Source: Gammaproteobacteria bacterium
GTDB taxonomy: Bacteria; Pseudomonadota; Gammaproteobacteria; Steroidobacterales; Steroidobacteraceae
Direction: 5' to 3'
Length of the DNA stretch: 64,000 bases
Assembly (NCBI GenBank): GCA_017577615.1
Contig: PKRE01000001.1
Coordinates: 744,001-808,000 of the forward strand
How positions within the stretch are numbered: the stretch's first letter is position 1; every line of letters starts with the position of its first letter. Position numbers and translations under genes: made by a program. Positions 36,968-46,766 of this stretch are shown here, in pieces. The notes beneath the pieces were generated by a model. The model saw nothing but the letters and a program-made list of their open reading frames with translations. It had not been told where the DNA came from and ran no database searches.

Positions 36968-38020
36968 ATGAGCGCCATCGGCAACTCGTTTCGACTGGAC
37001 GAGCGCGAGCTACAAGCGAGTGCCTTACGCAGCCAAGTGCTCGAGCGGTGCCGCCGCACGCTCGTCCACGACATCAACAATGCCGTGCAAGGCATACACT
37101 CCGGCTTCGAGCTGCTGACGAAGTACATCCGCTCACCCGGCAACACGCGCGTGTCTGCCGACGACTGCATTGCGCTGCTTCATCAGCAACTTACCACTTT
37201 GCGTCGAACGCTCGATCGCATCGTGGCCGAAGCCGCTGAGCCGCCTGGCAAGCCCCAGCGCTTCGATCTGGCGGTGCTGACGAGCGATGTGCTCAGGTCG
37301 TTGCGACACGAGCGCGCTGTGGAGCGTGCTCGCACCCGCATCGAGCCCGGCGCGTTCGTCTATGCGCGACGAGTCAACGTTCGATCGTTCGCGGCCGCCT
37401 TGATCCTGGATGCAATCGATCATCTCGATCGCGACGGCATCATAGAGATCACCGTGCGCAGGCACGAGCGCGATGCGGTGCTCGAGATTCGTGCACCCTT
37501 TCCGGTCGGCGCCGCCGCTGCGGCACCTCGACCCGTTCCGCAAATGGTCGGACACTTGCTCGCCCTTGAGCAGGGTGCGCTGCACGTGGACTCCGCCGGC
37601 GAGCAATTTGCCATGACCATGCGTTTGCCGCTCTGCGAGCGAGAGCTCGACGAGACGGCGCAGACGCAACGCGACAAACCGGTGCGAGTGCTCATCGCGG
37701 ATCGCAATCGCGACGCAGCCGATAGCCTGGCAACGATCCTGCGACTCGACGGAATGGAGACACAAGCGCTTTATACGGGCACGCACCTTGCCGCGACGTT
37801 ACAGCACTTCCAGCCGGATATCGCATTCCTCGATGCCGACCTGCCGGACTGCGACATCCGCGCGATCGCACGCACCGTGATCGCGACGAGCGGCCGCCGA
37901 CCGCTGCTCGTGCAGGTTTCGAGCAACGAGGAAATCAAGCACGAAGAATTCGATGTGCACCTGCTGCGACCGCTCGAGTGGTCGCAGCTGCACGCGTTGG
38001 TACAGCGCGCGCGATCGTAG
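36968..38020 (+). CDS. Degenerate histidine-kinase/receiver fusion
   Basis: About 350 residues from ATG 36968; a GTG at 36860, overlapping the citrate synthase stop, would add 36. The first part has a kinase-type dimerisation helix with LVHDINNAVQGIHSGFELL, but the ATP-binding half that follows has LILDAIDHLDRDGIIEI where the N-box Asn should be and no G1 or G2 glycine motifs. The last 120 residues are a receiver domain (VLIADRNRDAADSL, phospho-Asp in AFLDADLPD) with Arg instead of the usual Lys (LLRPLEW). It could be an HptB/Spo0B-type phosphotransferase using His in VHDINN, or a scaffold. Very short leader after the citrate synthase gene. Confidence 0.65.
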   Translation: MSAIGNSFRLDERELQASALRSQVLERCRRTLVHDINNAVQGIHSGFELLTKYIRSPGNTRVSADDCIALLHQQLTTLRRTLDRIVAEAAEPPGKPQRFDLAVLTSDVLRSLRHERAVERARTRIEPGAFVYARRVNVRSFAAALILDAIDHLDRDGIIEITVRRHERDAVLEIRAPFPVGAAAAAPRPVPQMVGHLLALEQGALHVDSAGEQFAMTMRLPLCERELDETAQTQRDKPVRVLIADRNRDAADSLATILRLDGMETQALYTGTHLAATLQHFQPDIAFLDADLPDCDIRAIARTVIATSGRRPLLVQVSSNEEIKHEEFDVHLLRPLEWSQLHALVQRARS

Positions 38021-38026
38021 CGACGT

Positions 38027-38054
38027 TAGGATGTAGGCTCTAGGCGCTAGGCGG
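38027..38054 (+). repeat. Stop-heptamer array, four units
   Basis: TAGGATG, TAGGCTC, TAGGCGC and TAGGCGG at 38027, 38034, 38041 and 38048, period exactly 7. It begins 7 bases after the preceding gene's stop. Confidence 0.75.
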
Positions 38055-38129
38055 GAGTGACGTCGTGCCCCGCGCCTTGGCTCCCCAACCCCCGGTCTGG
38101 CTCTAGCGCGAGAACACGGAGACAAGCTT

Positions 38130-38558
38130 ATGCGCACGCTCGTGTTCGCTCTTTGTTTACTGATCGCGCCTGCGTTTGGTGCCGATGACTACAACCGCAT
38201 CATTCGCCTGGAGCAAGACATAAGAGACCTGGAGCGCCACGTCAGCACACTGCAAAGGGAGGTCAGCGAGCTGCGCCGGCATCTCGGTACGCCTTCACTC
38301 GCTCACGCATCACGGCCGTCCGCGCCAGCGTCGAGCTCGGCGCAGTGGGTAGACGCCAAGAAGTGGCATGCGCTGCAGCTTGGTGCAAGCGAGATGGAAG
38401 TGATCGAAATATTAGGGCCACCGACCTCGATGCGTCGCGACGGCGAGGTGCGTATCCTGCTCTACGCCATGGAGATCGGCTCATCGGGATTTCTCAGCGG
38501 CAGTGTTACGCTCGAGAACCGCAAGGTCACCGCCATCGAGTTTCCTGTGCTTAAGTGA
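38130..38558 (+). CDS. Small periplasmic protein with coiled coil and SmpA/OmlA-like fold
   Basis: A 142-residue protein: signal peptide (to about residue 17, APAFGADD), a heptad-rich coiled coil (about 22-52: NRIIRLEQDIRDLERHVSTLQREVSELRRHL), a Ser/Pro/Ala linker, and a C-terminal 60-residue domain (WHALQLGASEMEVIEILGPPTSMRRDGEVRILLYAMEIGSSG to TLENRKVTAIEF) that resembles the BamE/SmpA-OmlA fold. The coiled coil probably trimerises, as in YbgF/CpoB-type proteins. Function unknown. Its start is about 110 bases after the preceding kinase-like gene, separated by a heptamer array. Confidence 0.75.
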   Translation: MRTLVFALCLLIAPAFGADDYNRIIRLEQDIRDLERHVSTLQREVSELRRHLGTPSLAHASRPSAPASSSAQWVDAKKWHALQLGASEMEVIEILGPPTSMRRDGEVRILLYAMEIGSSGFLSGSVTLENRKVTAIEFPVLK

Positions 38559-38644
38559 TTCGGCGGGGACTAGAGGCTTAAGACAGTTAACGGGCTTCTG
38601 GCAGTCGATGCTCCACAACTGATTGACTCGATGCTCGACGCGCG

Positions 38645-39958
38645 ATGGATTCTGATCCGCACGCTCAATCTCCCACCTCCAGCCCGCAGCCTCCGGCCAC
38701 GCAGCCCCCAACGGCTCTTGCATTGAGTCGCCCGCTCAAGATCGCGCTGCTCGTTGCCTTGTATCTCGCCCAGGGATTGCCGTTCGGGTTCTTTACCCTG
38801 GCCTTGCCCGTCGTTCTGCGCGAAGCCGGCTACTCGCTGACCGCCATCAGCGCGCTGAGTCTGCTGTACCTACCCTGGGCGCTCAAGTTCCTGTGGGCAC
38901 CGCTCGTCGATCGCATCGGCGGACGCAAGCAATGGCTGCTGACGTTGCAGCTGGCCGGGGTAGTGGCAGCCGCAGTGTTGTCGCAAGTCGATCTCAGCTC
39001 GCACTTGTCTATCGTGCTTGCCGCGGCATTCGTCTTCAATCTGATCGCAGCAACGCAGGATGTGGTGACCGATGGCCTGGCAGTGCGCATGCTCGATAGT
39101 CGCGAACGCGGTCTCGGCAACGGCATTCAGGTCGGCGCGTATCGTATAGGCATGATCTTGGGCGGCGGGTTCCTCCTGTGGCTCTTCGCCAAGACGAACT
39201 GGTCGGTCATGTTCGCCAGCATGGCCGTGCTGCTCGCATTGTGCGCCGTGCCCGTGCTGGCGCTGAAAGAGCCTGCACGAACGAACACCGAGCCCGTCGC
39301 TGCTGCTTACTTGGCGATGGGCTGGCTCCACAGACTGCTCACACCGAGCATGCTCTTGGTGGCGGGTCTGATCTTCTGCTATCGCTTCGGCGATCAAATG
39401 ATTTCCACGCTGTGGGGTCCTTTCCTGAGCGACTTCGGCTTGTCCAAGGAAACGATCGCATGGATGAAGGGCACGGTGGGTTCGGCCGCGAGCCTAGTGG
39501 GCGCATTCGTCGGCGGTTGGTTTACGTTCTTGGTGGGCCGGCGGCAGGCGCTACTCGCGAGCGGGCTCGGGCAAGCTGCGTGCTTCGTTCTGTTCATCCT
39601 GGCTGCGGCACGGATCGGCGGCGTCCCGTTGCTTTGGTGGGCCACCGTCTTGGAAGGCATCGTGGGGACCATGGCCACGGTCGCATTGTTTGCATTCATG
39701 ATGGATGCGTCGGATCCAGTCCACGCTGGCACAGACTACACGCTGCTGGCGAGCATCGTGGTCCTCGTCGGTGGCGCGGCGAATGTGGTGGCCGCCTTGA
39801 TCGCGGATGCGTACGGCTACGTATCCGCATTCTCCGCGGGAACGATACTCGCCATTGTTGGCTGCCTCGCGCTGGTGCTGACGGTAGACCGATATCCCTT
39901 GTCGGAGCGGATTGCCCTTGCCTGGCGTCGCCCCGGCAGCCTTTCGCCCAGCCGCTGA
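38645..39958 (+). CDS. MFS transporter, AmpG-like
   Basis: A 437-residue major facilitator with about 12 membrane segments. It has a Ser/Pro-rich cytosolic lead and then KIALLVALYLAQGLPFGFFTLALPVVLREAGYSLTAISALSLLYLPWALKFLWAPLVDR, the pattern of AmpG muropeptide permeases, with LIAATQDVVTDGLAVRML in TM4-5, which fits AmpG too. AmpG carries anhydromuropeptides into the cytosol for recycling and affects beta-lactamase induction. The name is assigned on sequence pattern, and substrate remains inferred. It stands alone, converging on the eight-gene operon. Confidence 0.75.
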   Translation: MDSDPHAQSPTSSPQPPATQPPTALALSRPLKIALLVALYLAQGLPFGFFTLALPVVLREAGYSLTAISALSLLYLPWALKFLWAPLVDRIGGRKQWLLTLQLAGVVAAAVLSQVDLSSHLSIVLAAAFVFNLIAATQDVVTDGLAVRMLDSRERGLGNGIQVGAYRIGMILGGGFLLWLFAKTNWSVMFASMAVLLALCAVPVLALKEPARTNTEPVAAAYLAMGWLHRLLTPSMLLVAGLIFCYRFGDQMISTLWGPFLSDFGLSKETIAWMKGTVGSAASLVGAFVGGWFTFLVGRRQALLASGLGQAACFVLFILAAARIGGVPLLWWATVLEGIVGTMATVALFAFMMDASDPVHAGTDYTLLASIVVLVGGAANVVAALIADAYGYVSAFSAGTILAIVGCLALVLTVDRYPLSERIALAWRRPGSLSPSR

Positions 39959-40236
39959 TCCCCCTACCGGCTTCCTTGCTGCCAAGACGCTCTCTTGCCG
40001 GAGGCCGTCCTGCCGATCGCCTCGGCTTGCGGCGTGTAGTACAAACAACGCGGCGCGTCGCTCAGCGAAGAACGAATCATGAACGTGCTACGCGTGTCGC
40101 TGGCAATCTTCGCGCTGTGTGCTCATCCATGCGCGCACGAACGCGCGCTACGAACTCGAGAACGTACGCTGCCGTGCCCTAGGAGAGAATACGGAACAAA
40201 GATTGGGCACGTGCCACGTCCGTGCCGCTGTCGCCT

Positions 40237-41055
40237 TCAATGAAGCATCGCATAGACGACCACATTCGTGCCGACCATGTAAGCCTTGGTGGAGAACGTC
40301 TCGAAGTACCACTCACCGTACGCTTCTCGCTCCCAACCGTCGCCCACGTCTGTGTTGTGGGTTGCAAGAACCATGATGCGTCCCTCATCGTCGAGCCATG
40401 CGCGCATCTGTGCTTCCTCCATCGAGCCCGTCGGTAGCTTGTGGGCACCGGGAGGCTCAGCAGTGCTTCCGAACGGGCTCGCGAACGGTAATGCTGGAAT
40501 CTGCGGCAGCTCGTCGAACTCGAATACGCTCTTGAAGACCGGATTGCTCGCCGGCAGCACTTGCCATTGCCGCTCCGGCAAGACGTCTCGCATCACGTTG
40601 GCGAACTGCTGCCATTCGGCATCACCCCAAAAGTCATCGACCCACAGGAATCCGCCGTTCAGTAGATAACGGCGCAGCGCGCTACGCTCCTGTCGCGAGA
40701 GAACCATGTAGCCGACATCCGACATGTACAGCATGGGAAAGTCCCCGAGGTCCGATGCTGTCAGCATGCGGCTGAATGCTCTGCGACTGACTTGAATACG
40801 CGTAAGCTGTGCAAGACGCTTCGCGAAATTGTCGTCACCTTCTGGAAAATCAGTCTCCCAGCGCGCCCACAATCGTCCATCGTAGATGTAGTACGCCTCC
40901 CCCATGCCGCCTTCGCTGTCGTAGATGACGCGTACGAAGTTGAGCTTCGAGAGGTCGGGCGCCTGCTCGGCACGACCTCCGTCGCCGGTGATCAAGTTCG
41001 ACGTGGAGCCTGCACCGATCGCTGCGAGTAAGACCGCGACAAGTCCTCTGGTCAC
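40237..41055 (-). CDS. DUF4159 protein, exported, last gene of the MoxR operon
   Basis: About 272 residues from GTG 41055, which gives a clean signal peptide (MTRGLVAVLLAAIGAGS) and has GGAG 10 bases upstream; a GTG at 41121 overlapping the DUF4175 gene is an alternative. Conserved parts include LNFVRVIYDSEGGMGEAYYIYDGRLWARWETDFPEGDDNFAKRL, DFPMLYMSDVGYM, LRRYLLNGGFLWVDDFWG and MVLATHNTDVGDGWEREAYGEWYFETFSTKAYMVGTNVVVYAM. The fold is the glutamine-amidotransferase-like one of the DUF4159 family, lacking an obvious catalytic Cys. In many bacteria it ends operons with MoxR, DUF58 and BatA genes. Function unknown; probably periplasmic. Confidence 0.85.
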   Translation of the reverse strand: MTRGLVAVLLAAIGAGSTSNLITGDGGRAEQAPDLSKLNFVRVIYDSEGGMGEAYYIYDGRLWARWETDFPEGDDNFAKRLAQLTRIQVSRRAFSRMLTASDLGDFPMLYMSDVGYMVLSRQERSALRRYLLNGGFLWVDDFWGDAEWQQFANVMRDVLPERQWQVLPASNPVFKSVFEFDELPQIPALPFASPFGSTAEPPGAHKLPTGSMEEAQMRAWLDDEGRIMVLATHNTDVGDGWEREAYGEWYFETFSTKAYMVGTNVVVYAMLH

Positions 41056-41110
41056 GACAGCTTCACTCCACGAGTCGTGCTCGGGGCGTTCGTCCTTGCA
41101 CTTGGGGCGC

Positions 41111-44100
41111 TCAACCCCCACCGAGGCGGCGATAGTATTCCGCGACCGTCTCGCGATACTGCGGCGAATCGCCTAGTGGGAGCGAGGCTCGGGCCGATTC
41201 CGTTCGCCGTGCGTTGGCCGCTGCCGCGAATGCGGCGAGCTCGAGCTGCTCGATCGCGCGTCGCATCACGACCGCTTCGACGGCAAGCGGATCGCCGGCG
41301 AGCTGGCGGAGCTCGCGCGTCAGTTTACGAAGCTGGGCGAGCTCAGCATCGCTGAGCTCACGATGATCAGCACGCTCTCGTAGCCGACGCGCGCGCTCGG
41401 CGATCGCCTCTGACTGCCGGATCAACGAATCCCGTCCAGGCGCATTCACGTCCCGCAGCGGCCGGTGGGGCAGTATGGGATCCCAGCCGGATAGTGAGCG
41501 CTCAGCTCCGTTCTGACCGACCGCTTCGACGAGCGCCTCTCTTCCCGTTTGTTCGCTGCCCGAGCTCGGCCCAGGCACAGATCCTTCTCCTTCGTCAGTG
41601 GGTTCGCGGCCTTCTCCAGGTTCGCTTCGCGGTTGCGAAGACTCTCGTTCAGACGTTGTGGAGCCAGGAGAGTCCTGCGCTGCCTGAAGACGTTCGCTCT
41701 GCTGGAGACGACGCCGCAGCTCCGCCACCTCTGCCAACAGCCGTTCTGCCGCCGGCTCTTCTTGTTGTGATTGCCCGCTACCCTTCGCGACGCGGATCGC
41801 AGCCTCGCGCAAGCTCTTCTCGAGGTTCTGCAACGACTCCGTAATGATGCCCTCACGCGCGGCCGCATCGCGTGCACGACCATAGTAGATTTCTGCCGCG
41901 CTACGGCGCAGCCGGTACATGAGATCGGATGCTTCGACATTGTTGACGATGTCCGCCAGCTGTCGCCGTACTCGCGAGTCCGTATCGCGATATCCGTGGA
42001 CACTTTCGCGGAGCTCGCGTTGCAATTGCGCGAGCTGCTCGGCGAGTTGCTGTTTGCTTTCGACGAGCGCTTGCGCACGCTCGGGATCAATGGATCCACG
42101 ACGCGGGCTGTTGAACGGAGCCGATTGACCCGACTCGCGTACAGCATCGTAGAGGTCCGCCTCGATGCGCTGTTGCTCGGAGGCAAGCTCGCCGGCACGA
42201 TCGGCGAGTTGCTCGAGCGCTTTGTCGAGTCCCGCGGCACGCGGGCGGTCGAGCTGCCTGATCGCATCGCGCAGCTTCTCGCTCGCTTCGCGAGCCGAAT
42301 CCATCGGCTCCGTGCTCGCGCCTCCTTGTGTCATGTTTGCTGCCTGCATCTTGGCGAGCGCTTCGTCGACCGACTCGAGCGCGCGTTGGGTCTCGGACTG
42401 TGCTTGATTGCCCGAGGAACCCTGCGCTCCGCCACTCTGCGAGCCCCGATCGGAACGCGACTGCTCGCCTTGCTGCGATCGTTGCTGCCTGTCGAGGGCC
42501 GCGAGACGGCGGCGCAAATCCTCCGCCTCGCGTCGCAGTTGCTCCTGACGCCAGCGCTGCTCGGGCGTTGGTTGCGTGTTGCGCCTCGCCTCCTGGGCAA
42601 GCTCCTCCTGTCGCTGCGCGAGCTCCTTCAGCTTGCGCAAAGCCTCCTGCATCTCCTTGGTTATGGTGTTCTCGGCGAGCTGCGACTCCGTTTCGTATTG
42701 GCTCTTCTCCACGTCCATCTCGAGCTCGAACATCTCACCGAAGTCGCGTGCTGCTTGCGCCCCTTCAGCACCGCTCTCCCTTTGCATCGCGACCTGCACT
42801 TCGCGGAACGCCGCCTCGGCGCGCAACAGCTGCTGCAGCGCCTGCTGCTCGGGCGGCACGGCTTTCTCCAGCTCAAACGCAGACAGATGCGCCGCTGCCG
42901 GATCCATCGCGAGCGCAGCGCGTTCGAGACTCTCGACGAAAGTCCTGACACGCTCGTCGCTCTCGACTTGCGCTCTGGCACGCGTGCGGGTCGCCAGCGT
43001 TCGTGCCTGCTTCGCCAGCGTCGCTTGCATCTCGGCCAGCATGGCGGCGTTGTCTTTGAGCTGCGCTCGCGATTGCCGCCTCTCTGCTGCAGAGCGTTGC
43101 AGATTCCAAGTCGCCAGCAAGATCTCGCGCTGGCGCGCCGAGATTTCGCCTTGCTCGTCCGCCATTGCCCCGCCGCCCGCGCTCTGCTGGAAGAAACGGC
43201 GTTCGAATGGCTGGACCTGAATCATGAAGAGATCCGTCTCCACGGTACGCTTGTGGTCCTTGGCAACGGCGTAGTACGAGATGAGATCGCCGGGCGCGAG
43301 CAGAGGCGCTTCGCTCGCTTCCTGCGCACCGAGCGCTTCGAGATCGAGCAGCACAGCTCGTCGTGTTTCCTTGACCGCGCGATCGAGCGGGATACTGCGC
43401 CATTCACCACCATTGACCGAATAGCGCAGCTCGACGCTTTGGAGTCGAAAGTCATCGTACGCCCGCACGCGCACGGGTACCTCCTCGATGCTCGTTGCGC
43501 GCCAATCACGACCGGGCCGCTCGATTTGAACCACAGGTTTCTCGTCCGGAACGATCTCGACCGAGTAGTCATCGCTGAGCACGACGCGCTCGCCGGCCAC
43601 CGTCGCCGCGAGGTGATATCTCCCAGGCTTTTCGATTGACAGGGTGCCGCTGCTGATCGTCCCTTCTGAGGCGAGCGGCGCGGCGCGCTCGTCGTGCACG
43701 AGCACCGCGTCGGCCAGCGGAACGTCCGTTTGTATTTCGACCGTCACCTTCGTGCCCGCAACCGCACGAATGTCCGGCGACTCTTCGTCGACTTCAGGGT
43801 CGAGCCCGGTCCATTCCGGATAGTGGTAAGTCAGACGTACCCTCTCGATGCGCGGGACGTCCACGAGCGTCACGCGGTGCACGGCGCTGCGCGTGCCGTC
43901 GGCGTCGACGTAGTACTCGAGAGGGCTGCGCAACGCGTACAGCTTGAAGGTGAACGCTCTTGCGCCGTCGGGTTGCATAGGAGCCTGTTCCCACACTTCT
44001 TGATCGGCGAATCGCACCATGAGCGCAACGCGCTCTGGCTCGAATCCCGTGGCGACCGCACGGATCGCGAGATCACTGTTACGCCGCACCGTCGTATCGC

Positions 44101-44680
44101 CGGGCGTCACTGTGATCGCGCGCATCGGCACGACTGCAGCCGGCAGCTCGGCACCGAGCAGGAGGTGTCGGCTCGCAAGCCCCCACGAACCAGGCGCAAT
44201 CGCGACGAAGGCGATCAACGCAGCCAACGCAAGAATCGCCCCCATGAGATGCAGACGAATGCGGCGCGCAGGCACGATCGATTCGAGCGGCCTATGCTGC
44301 GCAACGCGCAGCGCATCCTCCGCCAAGAGCTCGAGCAACGGTGCGTGGGCACCTCGACGGCGGAGCGTATCGAGATATGTCGCAAGCCGCCCCTGTTGCT
44401 CGGGCAAGTATCGCTCGAAGATACGTGCGTCGTGGCGGCGCAAGACATGCAGCGGAACGAGCACGGCTGCGACGCAGATGGTGCCCAAGGCAACGACGAC
44501 CGCGACGCGTGCGGTGGCAACAAGCGATGCATTGCTGCTGCGTACCAGCCACGCTGAGAAGCCGACGACGAGAACGAGCAACATCAGCGCGCACAGCAGT
44601 GCGCCACGCGCGAGCGTGCGTGCGCGCAGTCGCTGCCGCAGCGTGTTCAAGTAGCGGTCGAGCCGCTCGATGGCGTTCAT
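41111..44680 (-). CDS. DUF4175 giant membrane protein with long coiled coil
   Basis: A 1189-residue protein. Three membrane segments near the N-terminus (about 27-47, 55-77, 146-166) are followed by beta-sandwich repeats (about 180-500, with YYVDADGTRSAVHRV, VRLTYHYPEWTG, IQTDVPLADAV) and then a Gln/Glu/Arg-rich, strongly helical region (about 560-1160) that is predicted to be an extended coiled coil, with two low-complexity Ser/Gly/Glu linkers (about 755-790 and 1030-1070). It overlaps the DUF58/BatA side gene by 4 bases and, with the alternative start, DUF4159. The likely role is a long periplasmic or cell-wall-facing strut of the machine; no enzyme motif is seen. Confidence 0.85.
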   Translation of the reverse strand: MNAIERLDRYLNTLRQRLRARTLARGALLCALMLLVLVVGFSAWLVRSSNASLVATARVAVVVALGTICVAAVLVPLHVLRRHDARIFERYLPEQQGRLATYLDTLRRRGAHAPLLELLAEDALRVAQHRPLESIVPARRIRLHLMGAILALAALIAFVAIAPGSWGLASRHLLLGAELPAAVVPMRAITVTPGDTTVRRNSDLAIRAVATGFEPERVALMVRFADQEVWEQAPMQPDGARAFTFKLYALRSPLEYYVDADGTRSAVHRVTLVDVPRIERVRLTYHYPEWTGLDPEVDEESPDIRAVAGTKVTVEIQTDVPLADAVLVHDERAAPLASEGTISSGTLSIEKPGRYHLAATVAGERVVLSDDYSVEIVPDEKPVVQIERPGRDWRATSIEEVPVRVRAYDDFRLQSVELRYSVNGGEWRSIPLDRAVKETRRAVLLDLEALGAQEASEAPLLAPGDLISYYAVAKDHKRTVETDLFMIQVQPFERRFFQQSAGGGAMADEQGEISARQREILLATWNLQRSAAERRQSRAQLKDNAAMLAEMQATLAKQARTLATRTRARAQVESDERVRTFVESLERAALAMDPAAAHLSAFELEKAVPPEQQALQQLLRAEAAFREVQVAMQRESGAEGAQAARDFGEMFELEMDVEKSQYETESQLAENTITKEMQEALRKLKELAQRQEELAQEARRNTQPTPEQRWRQEQLRREAEDLRRRLAALDRQQRSQQGEQSRSDRGSQSGGAQGSSGNQAQSETQRALESVDEALAKMQAANMTQGGASTEPMDSAREASEKLRDAIRQLDRPRAAGLDKALEQLADRAGELASEQQRIEADLYDAVRESGQSAPFNSPRRGSIDPERAQALVESKQQLAEQLAQLQRELRESVHGYRDTDSRVRRQLADIVNNVEASDLMYRLRRSAAEIYYGRARDAAAREGIITESLQNLEKSLREAAIRVAKGSGQSQQEEPAAERLLAEVAELRRRLQQSERLQAAQDSPGSTTSERESSQPRSEPGEGREPTDEGEGSVPGPSSGSEQTGREALVEAVGQNGAERSLSGWDPILPHRPLRDVNAPGRDSLIRQSEAIAERARRLRERADHRELSDAELAQLRKLTRELRQLAGDPLAVEAVVMRRAIEQLELAAFAAAANARRTESARASLPLGDSPQYRETVAEYYRRLGGG

Positions 44681-46764
44681 GGTCTGACCTCACGCCGCAC
44701 TGCAAGGTGGCGGTTTGCCAGGATCAGCTCCGCAAGCAGCAGCAATGCGGCGATCCACAAGATCGACGGCCCGAGCGATTGACGCTCGCTACGCTCTGCT
44801 GTCGACGGAGCAGCCGAATGCTCCGGACGCGCCGGCCGTTGCCGTAGTGCTTGCCAGCGCGCGAGATAGTCGGCGCTGAGCGGCTCGAGGTCGGATTCCC
44901 GACGATCGGTGTTCACCGCCAGCCAGCGTGTGCCGTGCGCGCGGCGAATCTCATAGAAGCCGATCTCGCTCGGCAGCAAACGCTCTGCGTTTGCGATGGC
45001 CGCCAGCTCCAGCACGCGCTTGCCATTCGGATCGAATATCTGCCCGCCCATCTCCTGGGTCAATCCGGTTGTCACCGGCGTGCCGACGGCGACACTGGCG
45101 ACCGAGCTGTCACGCCCGATCAAGTACTGCGTTGCTTGGGCTATGAATTGAACGAACACCGGGTGAATCGCGAGATCGTTCCATTGCCGATCGATCGGCG
45201 CGGTCATCACGAGCATGCGACCTGCGCCGAGCGCGCGCTCCACGAGGAGCGGCGTGCCGTCGCTGTGTGCGATCAGCACCCTATCGTCGTCGGCGAGATG
45301 CACGATGCGTTGCCGGAAGATCCTCACGCCATGCCACTCGGCTGCTTCTCGAAGCACCGGATGGCTGGCATCGACGGCACCGATTCGCTCAAGGCGCGCA
45401 CGAGGCTTTTCCATCCGCCACGAGGGCAGCAGGGGGTGAGCCGCGTTCGAGGAACCGGGACCCAGCGTAGCGAGCAACGTGCCGCCGGCGGTGAGATACG
45501 CTTCGAGGCGAGCGGCCATCCTGCTCGACAAAGAGAAAATGTCCGGCACGACGACGATGGCGTAGTCCTCGAGACGACGATCCGGTGCGAAGCTCCCGGC
45601 AGACTCGCGCACGATGCGCACACGCGGCGCGTTGAGCGCGCCGATGGCCGCCGCGAAGTACACAGCTTCGTCGGCATCTGCGTTGGCAGTGAGGAGCAGT
45701 GCCTGCGGATCAGCATGCTCGATCACCGCGTAGTAATGATCGTCGTCGACGAGGGCATCGTTCGGCTCGAGTCGCGCTTCGATACGATGCGCTCCGGGCG
45801 CAAGCGCCAGCTCGTCGAACACAACGACCCGCTCGACGGCCTCCGCACCCGTGCGTTCCTGTGGCTCGATTGCATCGGAGAGTGCGAATACGCCACCTTC
45901 GCCGCGCACTTGCACCTGCTGTGTGGGTGTCCACGCAGGAAGCTGCACGGATCGTCGTGCGTGCTCCTTCCCGTCGATCGACAACACGACCTCACGTCGT
46001 TGTGGTTCGCTGGAGGTGCTGCGAACCGCCACGTGCAACACGCGCGTATCGCCCTCGCTCAAGGTCATGCGATCGATATAGACATTGTCGCGTGTGTCAC
46101 CACTCACGTCGTGTATCACGAGCTGTGCGCCGGCAGGCGGTTCGAGGTCGGCAAAACGCAGCGGACTGCCGGTACGTTGGAAGTCCGACACGAAGTGCAA
46201 CACCACGGGCGGACGCGGCGTGCGCAACCATTGTTCCGCGCTGCTCATCACGGCACCGAAATCGAGGCGCTCGCGCCCTGGTGTCAGCGTCGTGAGTCGT
46301 GCACGTAACGTGCCGACTTCGCGCGCGGGCAGCGGCTCCTGCACGATGTCCATGCGTCGACCGCTTGCACGCACGAGCATCACTTGATCGCTCGTGCGTA
46401 GACGGGCAAGCACCGACTCGACGGCATCGATCGCATCTCGCCAACGCTCGCCGTACTGCATGGACAGCGATGCATCCAGCACGATGGCATGCAGACGCGT
46501 GCTCGCGGCGAGCACGTTACCGTCGTCCTTTCTCCACAGCGGGCCTGCGAATGCGAGCGTGAGCGCAGCGATCAGGAGAATGCGCAACAGCAGCAACAGC
46601 CAATAGCGCAACGTGCGATGCGCGGTGCGCTCGGTTTGGCTCGGCTCGAGCAGCATCAGCGATGGGAACGGGTAACGAACGGGGTTCGCTCGCGCCACCC
46701 GGTGCAGCCAGATCGGCATCCCGATCGCAAGCAAACCGAGCAGGAACAGCGGCGCGAGGAACAT
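44677..46764 (-). CDS. BatA-like VWA membrane protein
   Basis: A 695-residue protein with the BatA/aerotolerance N-terminus: MFLAPLFLLGLLAIGMPIWLHR, YPFPSLMLL and a second membrane segment RYWLLLLLRILLIAALTLAFAGPLW (about 53-77). A VWA domain follows with an intact metal site DASLSM (97-102). After it comes a middle region with Ig-like strands, then a GATase-1/DUF1355-like domain (VVVPDIFSLSSRMAARLEAYLTAGGTLLATLGPG) and a C-terminal membrane segment (ILWIAALLLLAELILANRHLAV). It overlaps the DUF4175 start by 4 bases and lies 2 bases after the DUF58 gene. VWA domains next to MoxR genes usually bind its substrate or partner. Confidence 0.9.
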   Translation of the reverse strand: MFLAPLFLLGLLAIGMPIWLHRVARANPVRYPFPSLMLLEPSQTERTAHRTLRYWLLLLLRILLIAALTLAFAGPLWRKDDGNVLAASTRLHAIVLDASLSMQYGERWRDAIDAVESVLARLRTSDQVMLVRASGRRMDIVQEPLPAREVGTLRARLTTLTPGRERLDFGAVMSSAEQWLRTPRPPVVLHFVSDFQRTGSPLRFADLEPPAGAQLVIHDVSGDTRDNVYIDRMTLSEGDTRVLHVAVRSTSSEPQRREVVLSIDGKEHARRSVQLPAWTPTQQVQVRGEGGVFALSDAIEPQERTGAEAVERVVVFDELALAPGAHRIEARLEPNDALVDDDHYYAVIEHADPQALLLTANADADEAVYFAAAIGALNAPRVRIVRESAGSFAPDRRLEDYAIVVVPDIFSLSSRMAARLEAYLTAGGTLLATLGPGSSNAAHPLLPSWRMEKPRARLERIGAVDASHPVLREAAEWHGVRIFRQRIVHLADDDRVLIAHSDGTPLLVERALGAGRMLVMTAPIDRQWNDLAIHPVFVQFIAQATQYLIGRDSSVASVAVGTPVTTGLTQEMGGQIFDPNGKRVLELAAIANAERLLPSEIGFYEIRRAHGTRWLAVNTDRRESDLEPLSADYLARWQALRQRPARPEHSAAPSTAERSERQSLGPSILWIAALLLLAELILANRHLAVRREVRP

Positions 46765-46766
46765 GA

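Noticed and set aside
41771..43639. 622-codon open frame antisense to the DUF4175 gene
   Set aside because: It mirrors a long coding frame, has Leu/Arg-rich composition of an antisense shadow and no ribosome site or family.
44851..46308. 485-codon open frame antisense to the BatA-like gene
   Set aside because: Shadow of a real gene; no recognised domain.
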